64,000 nucleotides of DNA from Sulfurospirillum_A sp029027265 (lineage in GTDB: Bacteria > Campylobacterota > Campylobacteria > Campylobacterales > Sulfurospirillaceae). A model generated the notes under the pieces. That model worked only from the letters and a program-made list of their open reading frames with translations, had not been told where the DNA came from and ran no database searches. The stretch covers positions 2,480,001 to 2,544,000 of the forward strand of contig CP093061.1 in NCBI GenBank assembly GCA_029027265.1, in the 5' to 3' direction. Both the position numbers and the translations under genes were made by a program. The number at the start of each line of letters is the position of its first letter. Position 1 is the first letter of the stretch. Shown piece by piece: positions 9,386 through 18,285 of the stretch.

Positions 9386-9988
9386 TTACCAAGTAACACT
9401 ATCGTTTGAGCCGAGTTTACCTATGGTAGTTTCACCTTCCCAAAAAGCTAAACCAGTTTCAAGCTGAGTCATTGTTAATTGAAAATAATACTCTACGAGC
9501 TGATCAGAACTATTTGCTTTTACTGTTCTTTGGATTATTTTTCCACTAAGTGACATATCTGGCGAGTAGATAGTTCCTTTTTTTGCTATTGTGCTTTGCT
9601 TGAACTCATCATCATTTCTTAATTTTCTTACCTCTTTAGTCATTATATCTTCAGGTCCATCAACTGATACAGCCGTAGTCATAACTGCTTTTCCTGATTT
9701 TAAAAGTGCTATTCTTATCTTTTTTGTTAGCATATCTGTGTCAATTCTTTGCGTAGTATCATTTATCATCCTACCCATTGTAACTACATACCTACCACCA
9801 CCTTTTCTGTCCATTGCTCCACTGTTCAGTAAATCTTTTACTGCTGCATTTGCTGCTTTTTCAAAATCGCGTCTATCTAATCCCATAGTTATAGGTGCAT
9901 CTGCTATTTTAACATACTGCGGTTTTGTTGCACACCCAGTAAATAACAAAGTTGTAAATATAATCGCTCCGATTGTTATAAGTTTCAT
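9386..9988 (-). CDS. lpoB: LpoB-like penicillin-binding-protein activator lipoprotein
   Basis: 200 residues. The signal peptide ends in lipobox LLFTGC (Cys19), so it is a lipoprotein. The mature part matches the LpoB family: MGLDRRDFEKAANAAVKDLL, the ..GGGRYVVTMGRMINDTTQRID.. strand, and a C-terminal LAFWEGETTIGKLG. In E. coli LpoB reaches across the periplasm to activate PBP1B; whether a PBP1B partner exists here is not visible. It overlaps the upstream COG3014-like gene by 4 bp. The symbol rests on family resemblance only. Confidence 0.8.
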   Translation of the reverse strand: MKLITIGAIIFTTLLFTGCATKPQYVKIADAPITMGLDRRDFEKAANAAVKDLLNSGAMDRKGGGRYVVTMGRMINDTTQRIDTDMLTKKIRIALLKSGKAVMTTAVSVDGPEDIMTKEVRKLRNDDEFKQSTIAKKGTIYSPDMSLSGKIIQRTVKANSSDQLVEYYFQLTMTQLETGLAFWEGETTIGKLGSNDSVTW

Positions 9989-11328
9989 TTTTTTCCTTTT
10001 ATGATTTTATGTACTTTTATATCATCCAAAGAGGATGATTTTATATAAATAAGTACATTTGTGTTTTTATCAACATTAATAGTTGATATCACATTTGCTT
10101 TGCTGTCCTTTATTGTAAGAGGATTTCCATTTAACTCTATTCTCAAACTTTGAAAGTTTTTTGGCAATGCTGTCCAGCTCCTAATATCTGCTTTATTTGT
10201 CAAACTCTGATAAAGCATCCCCACAACTCCACCAAGTGAACCACTTTTGTTTAGCTCATACTGTGTATATGTTTTTACTATAAGATTTAGTGTAGCTTCT
10301 AGTGCTATTTGAGAAAAACGCTTCTTAAACTCTGCTTTTATGACACTATCCATATTTGCAATGACAACACTTTTTTGGTTATCTACTTGAATATACGCAT
10401 ATGAACCTGCTCTTTCATAGAGCTTTGGAAGTGCTATGCCTGCATAATATACTTTATTAGTAAATATAAAAAGAGGTATGTTGATTCTCATCTCTTTTTT
10501 TGCCATACTCTGCCCATTTTCATATATAATCCAAGCATAATTCTTATCGCTGTTATAACTCTCAAAAAGTTCAAAATCAGCTCTTATCTGTTCATTTTGG
10601 GGTTGCATTGAAACTGACTCTTTTAGTAAATTTCTCGCTTTTTTGTAGTCGCCATCGAGAAAGAAAAACAGACCACTTAAGTATGTAGCATATGGATTAA
10701 CAAAATCAGGATATACAATAAATTCACTAAAAATATCTTGATAACTATCGTATATTGCTTTTTGAGTATGTCTATTTTGCGCTTTATTGTAATTTTGATC
10801 TTGTCTGTTTTTCTGTTGAGCTTTTTTTATCTCACTACTAAAATAGTCTTTCGCTCTTCTTTGCCTATCTAAGGCTCTATTGAACTCAACTCGAGCATTT
10901 ACAAAATCACCTAAAGCCATAAAATTAAGACCTTTGTAAGTGTTAAGCATTACTTTTTCGTAGACATTACCTTTGTAATCATTGACATTATTGTTTATTA
11001 GTATTGAACTTACACTGCTTCCTATTCTGTTTGCATTTGATTGTAAATCAACATCACTTTTATATAGCCCTTCTGCCTTATCAAAATAGAGATTACTGCT
11101 GTTGTAATCAAAACAGTTTCTCGCTTGTGAGCCGCCTTGAGATGCCCAAAGGATTACATCATCTTTCTCTTCTATAATGTTTTGAATAAAGGAGTAGTTA
11201 CATGTAGAGTTTTTCAGAACTTTTTCAAAAGTTTGTAGTGAGTCGCCATGTCCAGTTATTGCGACACAGCCACTAAAAAAAGTAGACAATGCAAGTAAAA
11301 AATATACCCTACTTAAACGGAGGGCCAA
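9985..11328 (-). CDS. COG3014-like lipoprotein with TPR-like region
   Basis: 447 residues. It begins with a signal peptide and lipobox FFSGC (Cys21). The middle (about 130-260) is helical and TPR-like, including ALGDFVNARVEFNRALDRQ and GDYKKARNLLKESVSMQP; the last 200 residues are mixed. Function is unknown, but this family travels with LpoB-like genes in many proteobacteria, suggesting an envelope-assembly role. The only usable start is a TTG at 11328, inside the 3' end of the MotE-like gene (20 bp overlap), with no strong ribosome site, so translation may depend on coupling. Confidence 0.75.
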   Translation of the reverse strand: MALRLSRVYFLLALSTFFSGCVAITGHGDSLQTFEKVLKNSTCNYSFIQNIIEEKDDVILWASQGGSQARNCFDYNSSNLYFDKAEGLYKSDVDLQSNANRIGSSVSSILINNNVNDYKGNVYEKVMLNTYKGLNFMALGDFVNARVEFNRALDRQRRAKDYFSSEIKKAQQKNRQDQNYNKAQNRHTQKAIYDSYQDIFSEFIVYPDFVNPYATYLSGLFFFLDGDYKKARNLLKESVSMQPQNEQIRADFELFESYNSDKNYAWIIYENGQSMAKKEMRINIPLFIFTNKVYYAGIALPKLYERAGSYAYIQVDNQKSVVIANMDSVIKAEFKKRFSQIALEATLNLIVKTYTQYELNKSGSLGGVVGMLYQSLTNKADIRSWTALPKNFQSLRIELNGNPLTIKDSKANVISTINVDKNTNVLIYIKSSSLDDIKVHKIIKGKK

Positions 11329-11818
11329 GAACTAATCTTTGTGTGATTTTAGAAGCTTTTTTAGCATCCATTTTTGCCATGATTTTTGAAACTTTTTTGG
11401 CTTGCAGTGTAAATAAAACTGCTGCTGCTTCAGTATTAGACAATTCCGAAAGAATCCCTGCTGCTGCTGAGTCTTTCATTTTTGAGTAAGTTTCAGTTAT
11501 CTTGTCATTTTTGGCACCATTTATTGAGGCAAGAAGTTTTTTATTCTCTTCAAGCATCTTCTTTATACCATCTTCTTTACTTGATATCTTACGCATAGTA
11601 GCATTTAAATCATCTTTTTGTAAATCAAGTTTTGCTTGTTGTTTGTCAAATAGAGCATTAGTCGCAGCTTGAAGTGCTTCAAAAACTTGCCTTGCTTCAT
11701 CTATTTTCTCTATCTCTTTAAGCAGCTCAACCTTTCTCTCTTCAAACACTTTAGTACAATCGATAGTTTCTGCAAAAACTATTGTATAAAACATAAATAC
11801 TATAACTAAAATTTTCAC
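11309..11818 (-). CDS. MotE-like periplasmic flagellar protein
   Basis: 169 residues. Signal peptide (MKILVIVFMFYTIVFA), then a long coiled coil at about 25-105, then a C-terminal MgtE-N/FliG-like helical domain with DSAAAGILSELSNTEAAAVLF and MDAKKASKITQRL. This architecture is that of MotE-family proteins. In Campylobacter jejuni the homologous position is held by the Cj1496c type, next to a FliJ-like gene, and the same pairing is seen here with a 4-bp overlap. A role near the flagellar motor is inferred from family and neighbour. Confidence 0.78.
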   Translation of the reverse strand: MKILVIVFMFYTIVFAETIDCTKVFEERKVELLKEIEKIDEARQVFEALQAATNALFDKQQAKLDLQKDDLNATMRKISSKEDGIKKMLEENKKLLASINGAKNDKITETYSKMKDSAAAGILSELSNTEAAAVLFTLQAKKVSKIMAKMDAKKASKITQRLVLGPPFK

Positions 11819-12240
11819 TTTCGTTCCTTATTTACAAATAACATGTTTGATATTTCATCCATATCTAAACTCTCATCTTTTTTAATTTTTGCCATCCACT
11901 CTTCAAAATCTTGCTCTTCTAGGTATTTTATCTTCTCATACTCAATATGAGCTCTTTTGTATTTCTCTCTAAGCTGTTTTATCTCTTCCTCTTTTATAAG
12001 AAGTTTTTCATTCAAAGTCTCTTTTGCTCTTCTTATTATAGCTAATCTCTCTCTGACCATATTCATTAAAGAAATATCCCCACTAGTAGGAATTTTCGTA
12101 TCGTCTATCTCTTTACATGTAGAGATAAGTTCTTGCTCTATATCGTGCTTTTCAAACCTAGCCTTAGCCAAGCGAGTCTCCACCATATCGCGTTGTTGCT
12201 TTCTTACTTTTGCAATTGGTGTAAATTTACTATTTGGCAT
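11815..12240 (-). CDS. FliJ-like coiled-coil protein
   Basis: 141 residues, almost wholly coiled coil and highly charged, no signal peptide. Length and composition fit FliJ, the flagellar export chaperone-escort protein that forms the stalk of the export ATPase. FliJ is poorly conserved, so this is a structural resemblance backed by position: it is the first gene before the MotE-like gene (4-bp overlap), as in Campylobacter. The region upstream holds only remnants, so its promoter must lie just above 12240. Confidence 0.65.
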   Translation of the reverse strand: MPNSKFTPIAKVRKQQRDMVETRLAKARFEKHDIEQELISTCKEIDDTKIPTSGDISLMNMVRERLAIIRRAKETLNEKLLIKEEEIKQLREKYKRAHIEYEKIKYLEEQDFEEWMAKIKKDESLDMDEISNMLFVNKERK

Positions 12241-12367
12241 TATACTACTCTTTTCTTGTTTTTTACTATTTATTCTTCTTCTACTTGACTTTGCTGTTTC
12301 TTCTTAATTATGTTATAATATTCTTACAATTGTCCTTCGGGATCGCCCTTTCTTTTAAGGGCAAAAA

Positions 12368-12790
12368 TTATTTTATTAAATCAATTAATTTTCCTTTTAA
12401 TTTTCTAAAACTTTCTTTATCTATTTTACCAATGTAATAATACTTAAAGTGGCTTTAACTATTCCACTCTTGATACCTCAATTATTAAATCAATCACTTC
12501 ATCTTTATTTTCAATAATATGTTTCTTATGTTCTATATTTCTTTCTCTATTGCCACGTTCTCTTTCTGCACTACTTTCATGCAGAGATCTTGTACTCACA
12601 AAATTATATGCAATCGACTCTTCTATTTTTCTAGCATAAAATTACCTTTTCAAATGTTTTTATAAATTCTATTAGTTCTTTCCTGCATATACTCTTCATA
12701 CAACTCAAATAAAAATTCTATGCGTTCTTTGTCATTTTTAAAAGCTTTTGTTGTGTAGCATTTATCTACTGCTTTATCTAGGGACTGGTA
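12368..12790 (-). pseudogene. Gene remnants: MazF/PemK-like C-terminus and DNA-methyltransferase C-terminus
   Basis: The roughly 630 bp between the FliJ-like gene and the restriction gene has no intact gene. Reading the minus strand: 12790-12650 encodes a start-less tail (LDKAVDKCYTTKAFKNDKER, then FLFELYEEY) that resembles the C-terminus of large type I/IIG-like N6 methyltransferases and is preceded by an in-frame TAA. Around 12640-12465 is an open stretch with ARKIEESIAYNFVSTRSLHE. Around 12455-12368 is YYYIGKIDKESFRKLKGKL, similar to the end of MazF/PemK toxins. All are fragments in different frames. They suggest an older defence locus decayed here. Family matches are by eye and modest. 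Confidence 0.5.
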
Positions 12791-12872
12791 TTTTTTTTAG
12801 CAATACTATTTTTTTATAATAAAATTGCTAAAAATATGACATTCTGCAATATTTTTTCATTCTTTAAAAACT

Positions 12873-13997
12873 TTATTTATCTTTTTCACAATTAGAAATA
12901 AATAATTCATAACTATCAATTTTCGAAAAATTAATCTCATATTCTAAATCACTAATTTTATCAACTCTAACAGAATCAACGCCATACAATTTAAGTATTT
13001 CATTGCTAACTAACTCACCATCCTCTAATTTAAATAAATCTCTCAATATCCATTTTCCTAATGCTTTATTTGGATTTGACATTAAAGCTTTACTGTTTTC
13101 TTGGCATAATTTCATATCCATCACTTTTCCATTAGGCAGTTTCATAGTAAAAATTGTATCTTTTTGAGGGAAAAAATTAGGTTTATAAATGTGAAATTTT
13201 CTTGGTATAGGAATATAAACTTCATCATAATGTCTTGCTCTACCATTTGCATTCCACTGATTCAAGCCACTTTTTTTGTACACATTATTATTACTGCCAT
13301 ACAGCGGTAAATATACCGTTTCTTTTATTTTTGATGATGTCATATATTCAAAATCTTTTTGAATTAAGCTAAATAATGCTTCCAATGGGTCTTCTAAAAT
13401 ATTAACTTTGAAACTATCAACAAAAGAATTTGTATTAAATCTTTTCATTAATGTACTTTTGGATAAAGAGAAACTATACTCATATATACCATCATTAAAG
13501 AATATTGATGATTTTTTTTGTTTTACATCTGTAATCGAATGTATATCTATTTTATTAGTTTTTTCTTCATAAATAAAAAAATTTCCCTTATCTCTTACAA
13601 CACAATGATATATAGAATCATCAATATTATATAAACTATTAGTAAAATCTATTCTTGCATTTCTTAGTTCTGAAATTTTTTTAATTTTATCTACATCTAT
13701 TAAGTGATTATATAAATCTCTATCTCTATTAAACTCAGCTATTTTTTGAATACTTTTATTATTACTTCTAAGAAATGTTTTTAACCCTATACCTAAAGAA
13801 CCTTTTTGTGCATCAAAAGAAACATCACCTCTTGATAAGTCTTTAGCTTCAAAAGCTTTGCAAAACATCTTTTCTGCAATACGGTAATACAAATATGGTA
13901 TTGAAGAAGAAGAAAACAAGTTAGAAAGGCTACCTATGATTTGAAGATATTCTCTATATTTGTCCTTTTGTTCTTTTGTTTGAGTTTTATAAAACAT
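12873..13997 (-). CDS. Type II restriction endonuclease (NgoFVII-like C-terminal domain)
   Basis: 374 residues. The central-C-terminal segment ETVYLPLYGSNN, SGLNQWNANGRARHYDEVYI and the following IPIPRKFH match the B3-like DNA-binding domain found in NgoFVII-type restriction enzymes. The N-terminal half (with EKMFCKAFEAKDLSRGDVS and KGSLGIGLKTF) should hold the nuclease, but no PD-(D/E)XK or HKD motif could be pinned down with confidence. The start overlaps the methyltransferase stop by one base (TAATG), so methylase is made first and the nuclease is coupled to it. Very AT-rich like its partner, suggesting transfer. The recognition site is unknown. Confidence 0.82.
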   Translation of the reverse strand: MFYKTQTKEQKDKYREYLQIIGSLSNLFSSSSIPYLYYRIAEKMFCKAFEAKDLSRGDVSFDAQKGSLGIGLKTFLRSNNKSIQKIAEFNRDRDLYNHLIDVDKIKKISELRNARIDFTNSLYNIDDSIYHCVVRDKGNFFIYEEKTNKIDIHSITDVKQKKSSIFFNDGIYEYSFSLSKSTLMKRFNTNSFVDSFKVNILEDPLEALFSLIQKDFEYMTSSKIKETVYLPLYGSNNNVYKKSGLNQWNANGRARHYDEVYIPIPRKFHIYKPNFFPQKDTIFTMKLPNGKVMDMKLCQENSKALMSNPNKALGKWILRDLFKLEDGELVSNEILKLYGVDSVRVDKISDLEYEINFSKIDSYELFISNCEKDK

Positions 13998-14929
13998 TAT
14001 ACATTACAAGCTTTTTTTATTTCTTTAGCTATTGCTTCTATTACTGTAACTGTAACTGAATTACCTATTTGTTTATATAAAGATGAATTTGCTAAAGATT
14101 CAGGAAATATAAAAGTTTCATCATATCCTTGAAATCTAGCACATTCTCTAGGGGTCAATTTTCTTATATCAATATCATCTATAATCAAAGGCACATTATG
14201 TCCACCTGTTCCCATATTTGCTGTTAAAGTAGGACAAAGTTTACTTTTATTTTCTCTTACATAAACTCGTCTCCATTGATAAACACTATCCTTATTTTTC
14301 ATTTCATCTTTTAATTGTTCGTAATAACGACTATTTGTATAATAAAACTTTTCATCTACTTTAGCTTCAATCAAATCAGATATTTTTTTATTTAATTTTT
14401 TTGCTTCTGGAAAAGAAAAATTTAAAGCAATATTTTTATCTTTAAATGCAACGATATATATTCTTTCTCTATTTTGTGGAACATTACCATATTCTGAAGA
14501 ATTTAAAATTTTATAACTGATAATATACCCTCTATTCTCAAGTTCATTAGTAATCCTCTTAAAAGTTTGTCCTTTATCATGTCCTAATAAGTTTTTTACA
14601 TTCTCTAAAAATACAACTTTTGGTTTTAAATCATCTATAAATCTCAAAATCTCAAAAAATACATTACCTCTATCATCGTTAAAGCCTTTTTGTTGCCCTG
14701 CTATAGAAAATGCTTGACAAGGAAATCCCCCTGTTAAAACATCTATAGGGCTTACTTCTGATGTTTTTAAATCTTTTAAATCTTTTTCAAAAAGTTTATG
14801 CTTATGATTGTGACGATAAGTAATAGATGCATTTTTATCAATTTCATTTGCCCATGAAATATCAAAACCTGCTTTTTTAAAACCAAGTTCTATTCCACCA
14901 ATACCTGCAAATAACCCACCAACTTTCAT
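13997..14929 (-). CDS. DNA (cytosine-5) methyltransferase
   Basis: 310 residues, the usual size for a compact m5C methylase. Ordered motifs: I LFAGIGGIELGF (SAM binding), IV GGFPCQAFS with catalytic Cys71, VI ENVKNLLGHD, VIII QNRERIYIVAF, target-recognition region about 200-255, and X QIGNSVTVTVIEAIAKEI. It modifies the site cut by the adjacent endonuclease and so protects host DNA. No separate controller (C) protein gene is seen, so expression order alone may time the system. It is the first gene of the pair. Confidence 0.95.
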   Translation of the reverse strand: MKVGGLFAGIGGIELGFKKAGFDISWANEIDKNASITYRHNHKHKLFEKDLKDLKTSEVSPIDVLTGGFPCQAFSIAGQQKGFNDDRGNVFFEILRFIDDLKPKVVFLENVKNLLGHDKGQTFKRITNELENRGYIISYKILNSSEYGNVPQNRERIYIVAFKDKNIALNFSFPEAKKLNKKISDLIEAKVDEKFYYTNSRYYEQLKDEMKNKDSVYQWRRVYVRENKSKLCPTLTANMGTGGHNVPLIIDDIDIRKLTPRECARFQGYDETFIFPESLANSSLYKQIGNSVTVTVIEAIAKEIKKACNV

Positions 14930-14958
14930 TGCTTTATCCCTTTTATTGACTTTATAAG

Positions 14959-14964
14959 ATTATA
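14959..14964 (-). promoter_or_regulatory. -10 element of the restriction-modification operon
   Basis: TATAAT preceded by TATG on the minus strand, about 30 bp before the methylase ATG. No convincing -35 box is seen, which is normal for sigma-70 promoters of Campylobacterota. Placement fits a single promoter for methylase and nuclease. Confidence 0.5.
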
Positions 14965-15034
14965 CATAAATATCCAAATATAAAGTAATAATATTTCAAA
15001 CCGTAATCTTTTAATTTTTATTTCATTCATCTAC

Positions 15035-16288
15035 TTACAAAATTATCGTATCGTTTCTGTCAGGACTTGTTGAAATTAGTCCTACTTTTGTGTTTGTTAA
15101 CTCTTCAATGCGTTTAACATAGTCTTTTGCACCTTGTGGAAGTTCATCGTAATTTGAAATTCCTTCTACTTTGTCCCAACCTTGGATATCTTCGTAGATT
15201 GGTATTACTCCATCAAGGTCACTTGGCATATAGTCTATTCTCTCGCCATTTACTTCGTAAGCTACACAGATTTTGATAGTCTTAAAACCATCAAGAACGT
15301 CTAGTTTCATTAGAGCAAACTGATCACATCCGTTTAATCTTGAAGCATGTTTAACACCAACTGCATCAAACCAACCACATCTTCTTCCACGTCCAGTTGT
15401 AGTTCCAACTTCTTTTCCAACATTTGCTAAAGTCTCACCAACTTCACCAAAATCTTCTGTTGGAAAAGGTCCGTGACCTACTCTTGTAGTGTATGCTTTT
15501 ACAATTCCTGTTACAACACCAATGTCTTTTGGGCTGATTCCAAGACCTGTACAAGCTCCGGCACTTACTGTTGAAGAGCTTGTTACATAAGGGTAAGTTC
15601 CATGGTCAATGTCAAGCAAGGTTCCTTGAGCACCCTCAAGAAGTATTTTTTTATTCTTATCAAGTGCATCCCAAACCATGTTTGTTGTATTTGCTATAAA
15701 AGGAGCTAATATCTCTTTATAGTTAGTTAATTCTACTAATAACTCTTCACGACTTGGAGTCTCTACATGTAAAGCCTTATAAAGAGGGCTATTTAGAGCA
15801 AATTCTGCCATAATCGAGTCACAAAGTTTTTCAACTTGAAGAAGTTCTCCCACTCTATGCCCTACTCTGTTTATTTTGTCTGCATATGCTGGTCCAATAC
15901 CTTTTCCTGTAGTACCAATAGCTTTATCGCCTTTTAGTTTTTCACGAGCGACATCTACTAAGGAGTGGTAAGGAAGATTTAGATGAGCTTTGTCGCTTAT
16001 AAAAAGACGACCTTCAAGGCTCTCGTCGAACTGCTCCATCTCTTTTATGATAGACTCTGGACTCATAACAACACCATTTCCAATGATATTTATAGCCTTT
16101 TTGTTCAAAACACCAGAAGGAACTAAATGAAGTGCATATCTAACACCATCAACCCAGATAGTATGTCCAGCATTATGTCCGCCTTGGCTTCTACAAACCA
16201 TATCATACTTTTGAGCTAGCATATCAACTATCTTACCTTTTCCCTCGTCACCCCATTGAATACCAACTATTAAATCTGCTTTGTTCAT
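15035..16288 (-). CDS. purA: Adenylosuccinate synthetase
   Basis: 417 residues, normal length. It converts IMP, aspartate and GTP to adenylosuccinate, the first committed step to AMP. Seen: the P-loop GDEGKGK (residues 13-19), the GGHNAGHT segment with catalytic His, GTTGKGIGPAYADK, the TTGRGRRCGWFDAV switch region and the C-terminal base-binding end with STSPDRNDTI. It starts two bases after hisZ ends, so both nucleotide-linked pathways may share a transcript here. A TACATGTA copy at 15764 lies inside the gene, encoding LHV. Confidence 0.98.
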   Translation of the reverse strand: MNKADLIVGIQWGDEGKGKIVDMLAQKYDMVCRSQGGHNAGHTIWVDGVRYALHLVPSGVLNKKAINIIGNGVVMSPESIIKEMEQFDESLEGRLFISDKAHLNLPYHSLVDVAREKLKGDKAIGTTGKGIGPAYADKINRVGHRVGELLQVEKLCDSIMAEFALNSPLYKALHVETPSREELLVELTNYKEILAPFIANTTNMVWDALDKNKKILLEGAQGTLLDIDHGTYPYVTSSSTVSAGACTGLGISPKDIGVVTGIVKAYTTRVGHGPFPTEDFGEVGETLANVGKEVGTTTGRGRRCGWFDAVGVKHASRLNGCDQFALMKLDVLDGFKTIKICVAYEVNGERIDYMPSDLDGVIPIYEDIQGWDKVEGISNYDELPQGAKDYVKRIEELTNTKVGLISTSPDRNDTIIL

Positions 16289-16289
16289 T

Positions 16290-17138
16290 TTACTTCTCTC
16301 TCATTATATTTTCTATCAATGCATCTGTATAAAGTCCAAATCCCGTAGACTCTAGTCCTTCACTCTTGTAACTTCCACCCTTTGCTAAAGTACTATTTTT
16401 TTCAATAAATCTAAAAAATAGCTCATCATAGTATCTCATATTTACGTAGTATAGTGGTGAAAAATGTACGTTTTTATACTCTAACTTCTCATAAAGAGCT
16501 TTCATCTTCTTTAATTCTACTTTTATATTTTCTGGAACTACTTTTATAACCTCATCAATATCTTTTGGGTTTTGTAGACAAGCTAGCTTTTCAAGCCAAT
16601 CTATTTTTAAAGATAATATTTTATGAAGCTCTGCTCTTTCAAATATGCTCAGATCTAAATTTAACTCTTGAGCAATCATCTTTGGAATTTTGATATTGCT
16701 TATATGAACTAAAGGGAGCAAATCAAACTTCTTAAAAACTTCTCCACAAAGCTCAATATTTTGGCTCAAATCATCATTACCTATAAACTCTGCACCAATC
16801 TGATTAACTTCAAGACTTGGGTATCTAAAAACAGGTTGAATATAAAACCATTTGTTCTGCTTAGTACTTCGTCCCAATCTTTTTGTCATTAAACGTACAA
16901 CATCAAGGGTGCTGTCTGCTCTTAATGATACTAAATTATTCTGCTCATCTGAAAAACGAATTATCTCTTTTTCATTTAAGCTCTTATGTTGATGATAAGA
17001 GAAAAAAGGAGTTACGATCTCTTCAAATCCTGCTTCTTCTAAAAGCTCACTTGCAGTCGCTTCAATACCTCTTTTTAATTTTGCACTTTTGCCAAAGTAG
17101 AGTCTACTTCCAGTTGGTATTTCGTGTTCATCTATCAT
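16290..17138 (-). CDS. hisZ: ATP phosphoribosyltransferase regulatory subunit (HisZ)
   Basis: 282 residues. A class II aminoacyl-tRNA-synthetase-like catalytic fold resembling HisRS but lacking the anticodon-binding domain: the N-terminal IPTGSRLYFGKSAKLKRGIE, motif 2-like WFYIQPVFRYPS, EVNQIGAEFIG, and a C-terminal AKGGSYKSEG ... STGFGLYTDAL region. HisZ binds the short form of HisG and makes it active and histidine-sensitive at the first step of histidine synthesis. hisG itself is not in the window. It overlaps the aminotransferase end by 4 bp. Confidence 0.88.
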   Translation of the reverse strand: MIDEHEIPTGSRLYFGKSAKLKRGIEATASELLEEAGFEEIVTPFFSYHQHKSLNEKEIIRFSDEQNNLVSLRADSTLDVVRLMTKRLGRSTKQNKWFYIQPVFRYPSLEVNQIGAEFIGNDDLSQNIELCGEVFKKFDLLPLVHISNIKIPKMIAQELNLDLSIFERAELHKILSLKIDWLEKLACLQNPKDIDEVIKVVPENIKVELKKMKALYEKLEYKNVHFSPLYYVNMRYYDELFFRFIEKNSTLAKGGSYKSEGLESTGFGLYTDALIENIMREK

Positions 17139-18238
17139 TTGTACATCTCGCTTGTATATATTTTATTTGCTGTTCCATCGTATGTTCTTCTGCCTATTTC
17201 TTCGAGTGCCATTTCTATTGCGTTTAATGTCCAAGCTGTCTCATAGTCTGCCACTAATCCCATATGATTTATCCTAAAAAGTGTTGTTTTGACATGGTCT
17301 TGTCCACCTGCCATATTGACGCTATATTTTGTTTTTAAAATCTTTCTTATCTTTGCTGCTTCATCATCATACACTGCAGTCATAGCATTTGCAGGGGTCT
17401 TTGGAAATATTTTTAAATTTAATGCTTCAAGAGCTTTTTTTGTTGCATCAGAGCGTTTTTTAGTATCGTTATAAAGTTTATTAAAACCATCTACATGTAA
17501 CTTCTCCAGCATTGCCTTAAGTCCAATGATAAGAGTTGTCGCAGCTGTGTATGCTGTTGTGTTTTTTTTCTGTTGTTTAAGTTCAGTTTTTAAATTCAAG
17601 TAGTAACCAACTCCACCCTCTTCTATAACTTTTATGGCATCAAAACTCAAGCCTATAAGAGCAAGTCCAGGAGGTAACATAAGAGCTTTTTGACTTCCAC
17701 TTATAAGAGCGTCAATATTGCTTGTATCTACTTTTTCTACGCCAACTGCTGTTATGCCATCGGCTACTATCATTATGTTTGGACGAATCTTTTTTAACGC
17801 TTTTGCAATGGCTTCTACTGGGTGTCTTAATCCTCCTGCACTCTCACATACTTGAATAAAAATAGCATTTATTGAAGAATCATTTTTTACACTGTTTACT
17901 ACATCTTCAACGCTTGCAGGAGTATCCCAATCGTATTTTAACTCTGTGTAATCTTTGCCATGAGCTTCACATATTTTTCCAAATCTCTCGCCAAACTTAC
18001 CTGAGTTGATAATTAATGCTTTTGATTTACAAAGGTTAAGAACACAAGCTTCCATAGCTCCTGTGCCTGTGCATGCAAGCATTAAAATCTCTGGCATACT
18101 AAATAACTCTTTTAGAAGCACTCTAGTACGAGCAAAAATTTCTTCAAATTCTGGAGTTCTATGGTGAAGTGTTGGTACACTCATAGCCATTCTAATATCT
18201 TCAGGAACTGGCGTTGGGCCAGGTGTGAGAAGTAACAT
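17135..18238 (-). CDS. Class V aminotransferase (alanine/serine-glyoxylate type)
   Basis: 367 residues, PLP-dependent fold type I. It opens with LLLTPGPTPVPEDIRMAM, the hallmark of the serine-pyruvate/alanine-glyoxylate branch, followed by HHRTPEF, a CTGTGAMEA cofactor-phosphate loop, ADGITAVG with the Asp that contacts the PLP ring, and SGSQKALMLPPG with the PLP-binding Lys. It moves an amino group between alanine or serine and a keto acid such as glyoxylate; the true pair cannot be told from sequence. It overlaps hisZ by 4 bp. A TACATGTA copy lies inside it (17492). Confidence 0.9.
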   Translation of the reverse strand: MLLLTPGPTPVPEDIRMAMSVPTLHHRTPEFEEIFARTRVLLKELFSMPEILMLACTGTGAMEACVLNLCKSKALIINSGKFGERFGKICEAHGKDYTELKYDWDTPASVEDVVNSVKNDSSINAIFIQVCESAGGLRHPVEAIAKALKKIRPNIMIVADGITAVGVEKVDTSNIDALISGSQKALMLPPGLALIGLSFDAIKVIEEGGVGYYLNLKTELKQQKKNTTAYTAATTLIIGLKAMLEKLHVDGFNKLYNDTKKRSDATKKALEALNLKIFPKTPANAMTAVYDDEAAKIRKILKTKYSVNMAGGQDHVKTTLFRINHMGLVADYETAWTLNAIEMALEEIGRRTYDGTANKIYTSEMYK

Positions 18239-18285
18239 ATATAACCCTAATTGTAATTTTTGAATCTATTTTATCTAAAAAGAAC

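Noticed and set aside
12320..12365. GCCCTT / AAGGGC hairpin as a terminator
   Set aside because: No T-run on either strand after the stem; left unassigned.
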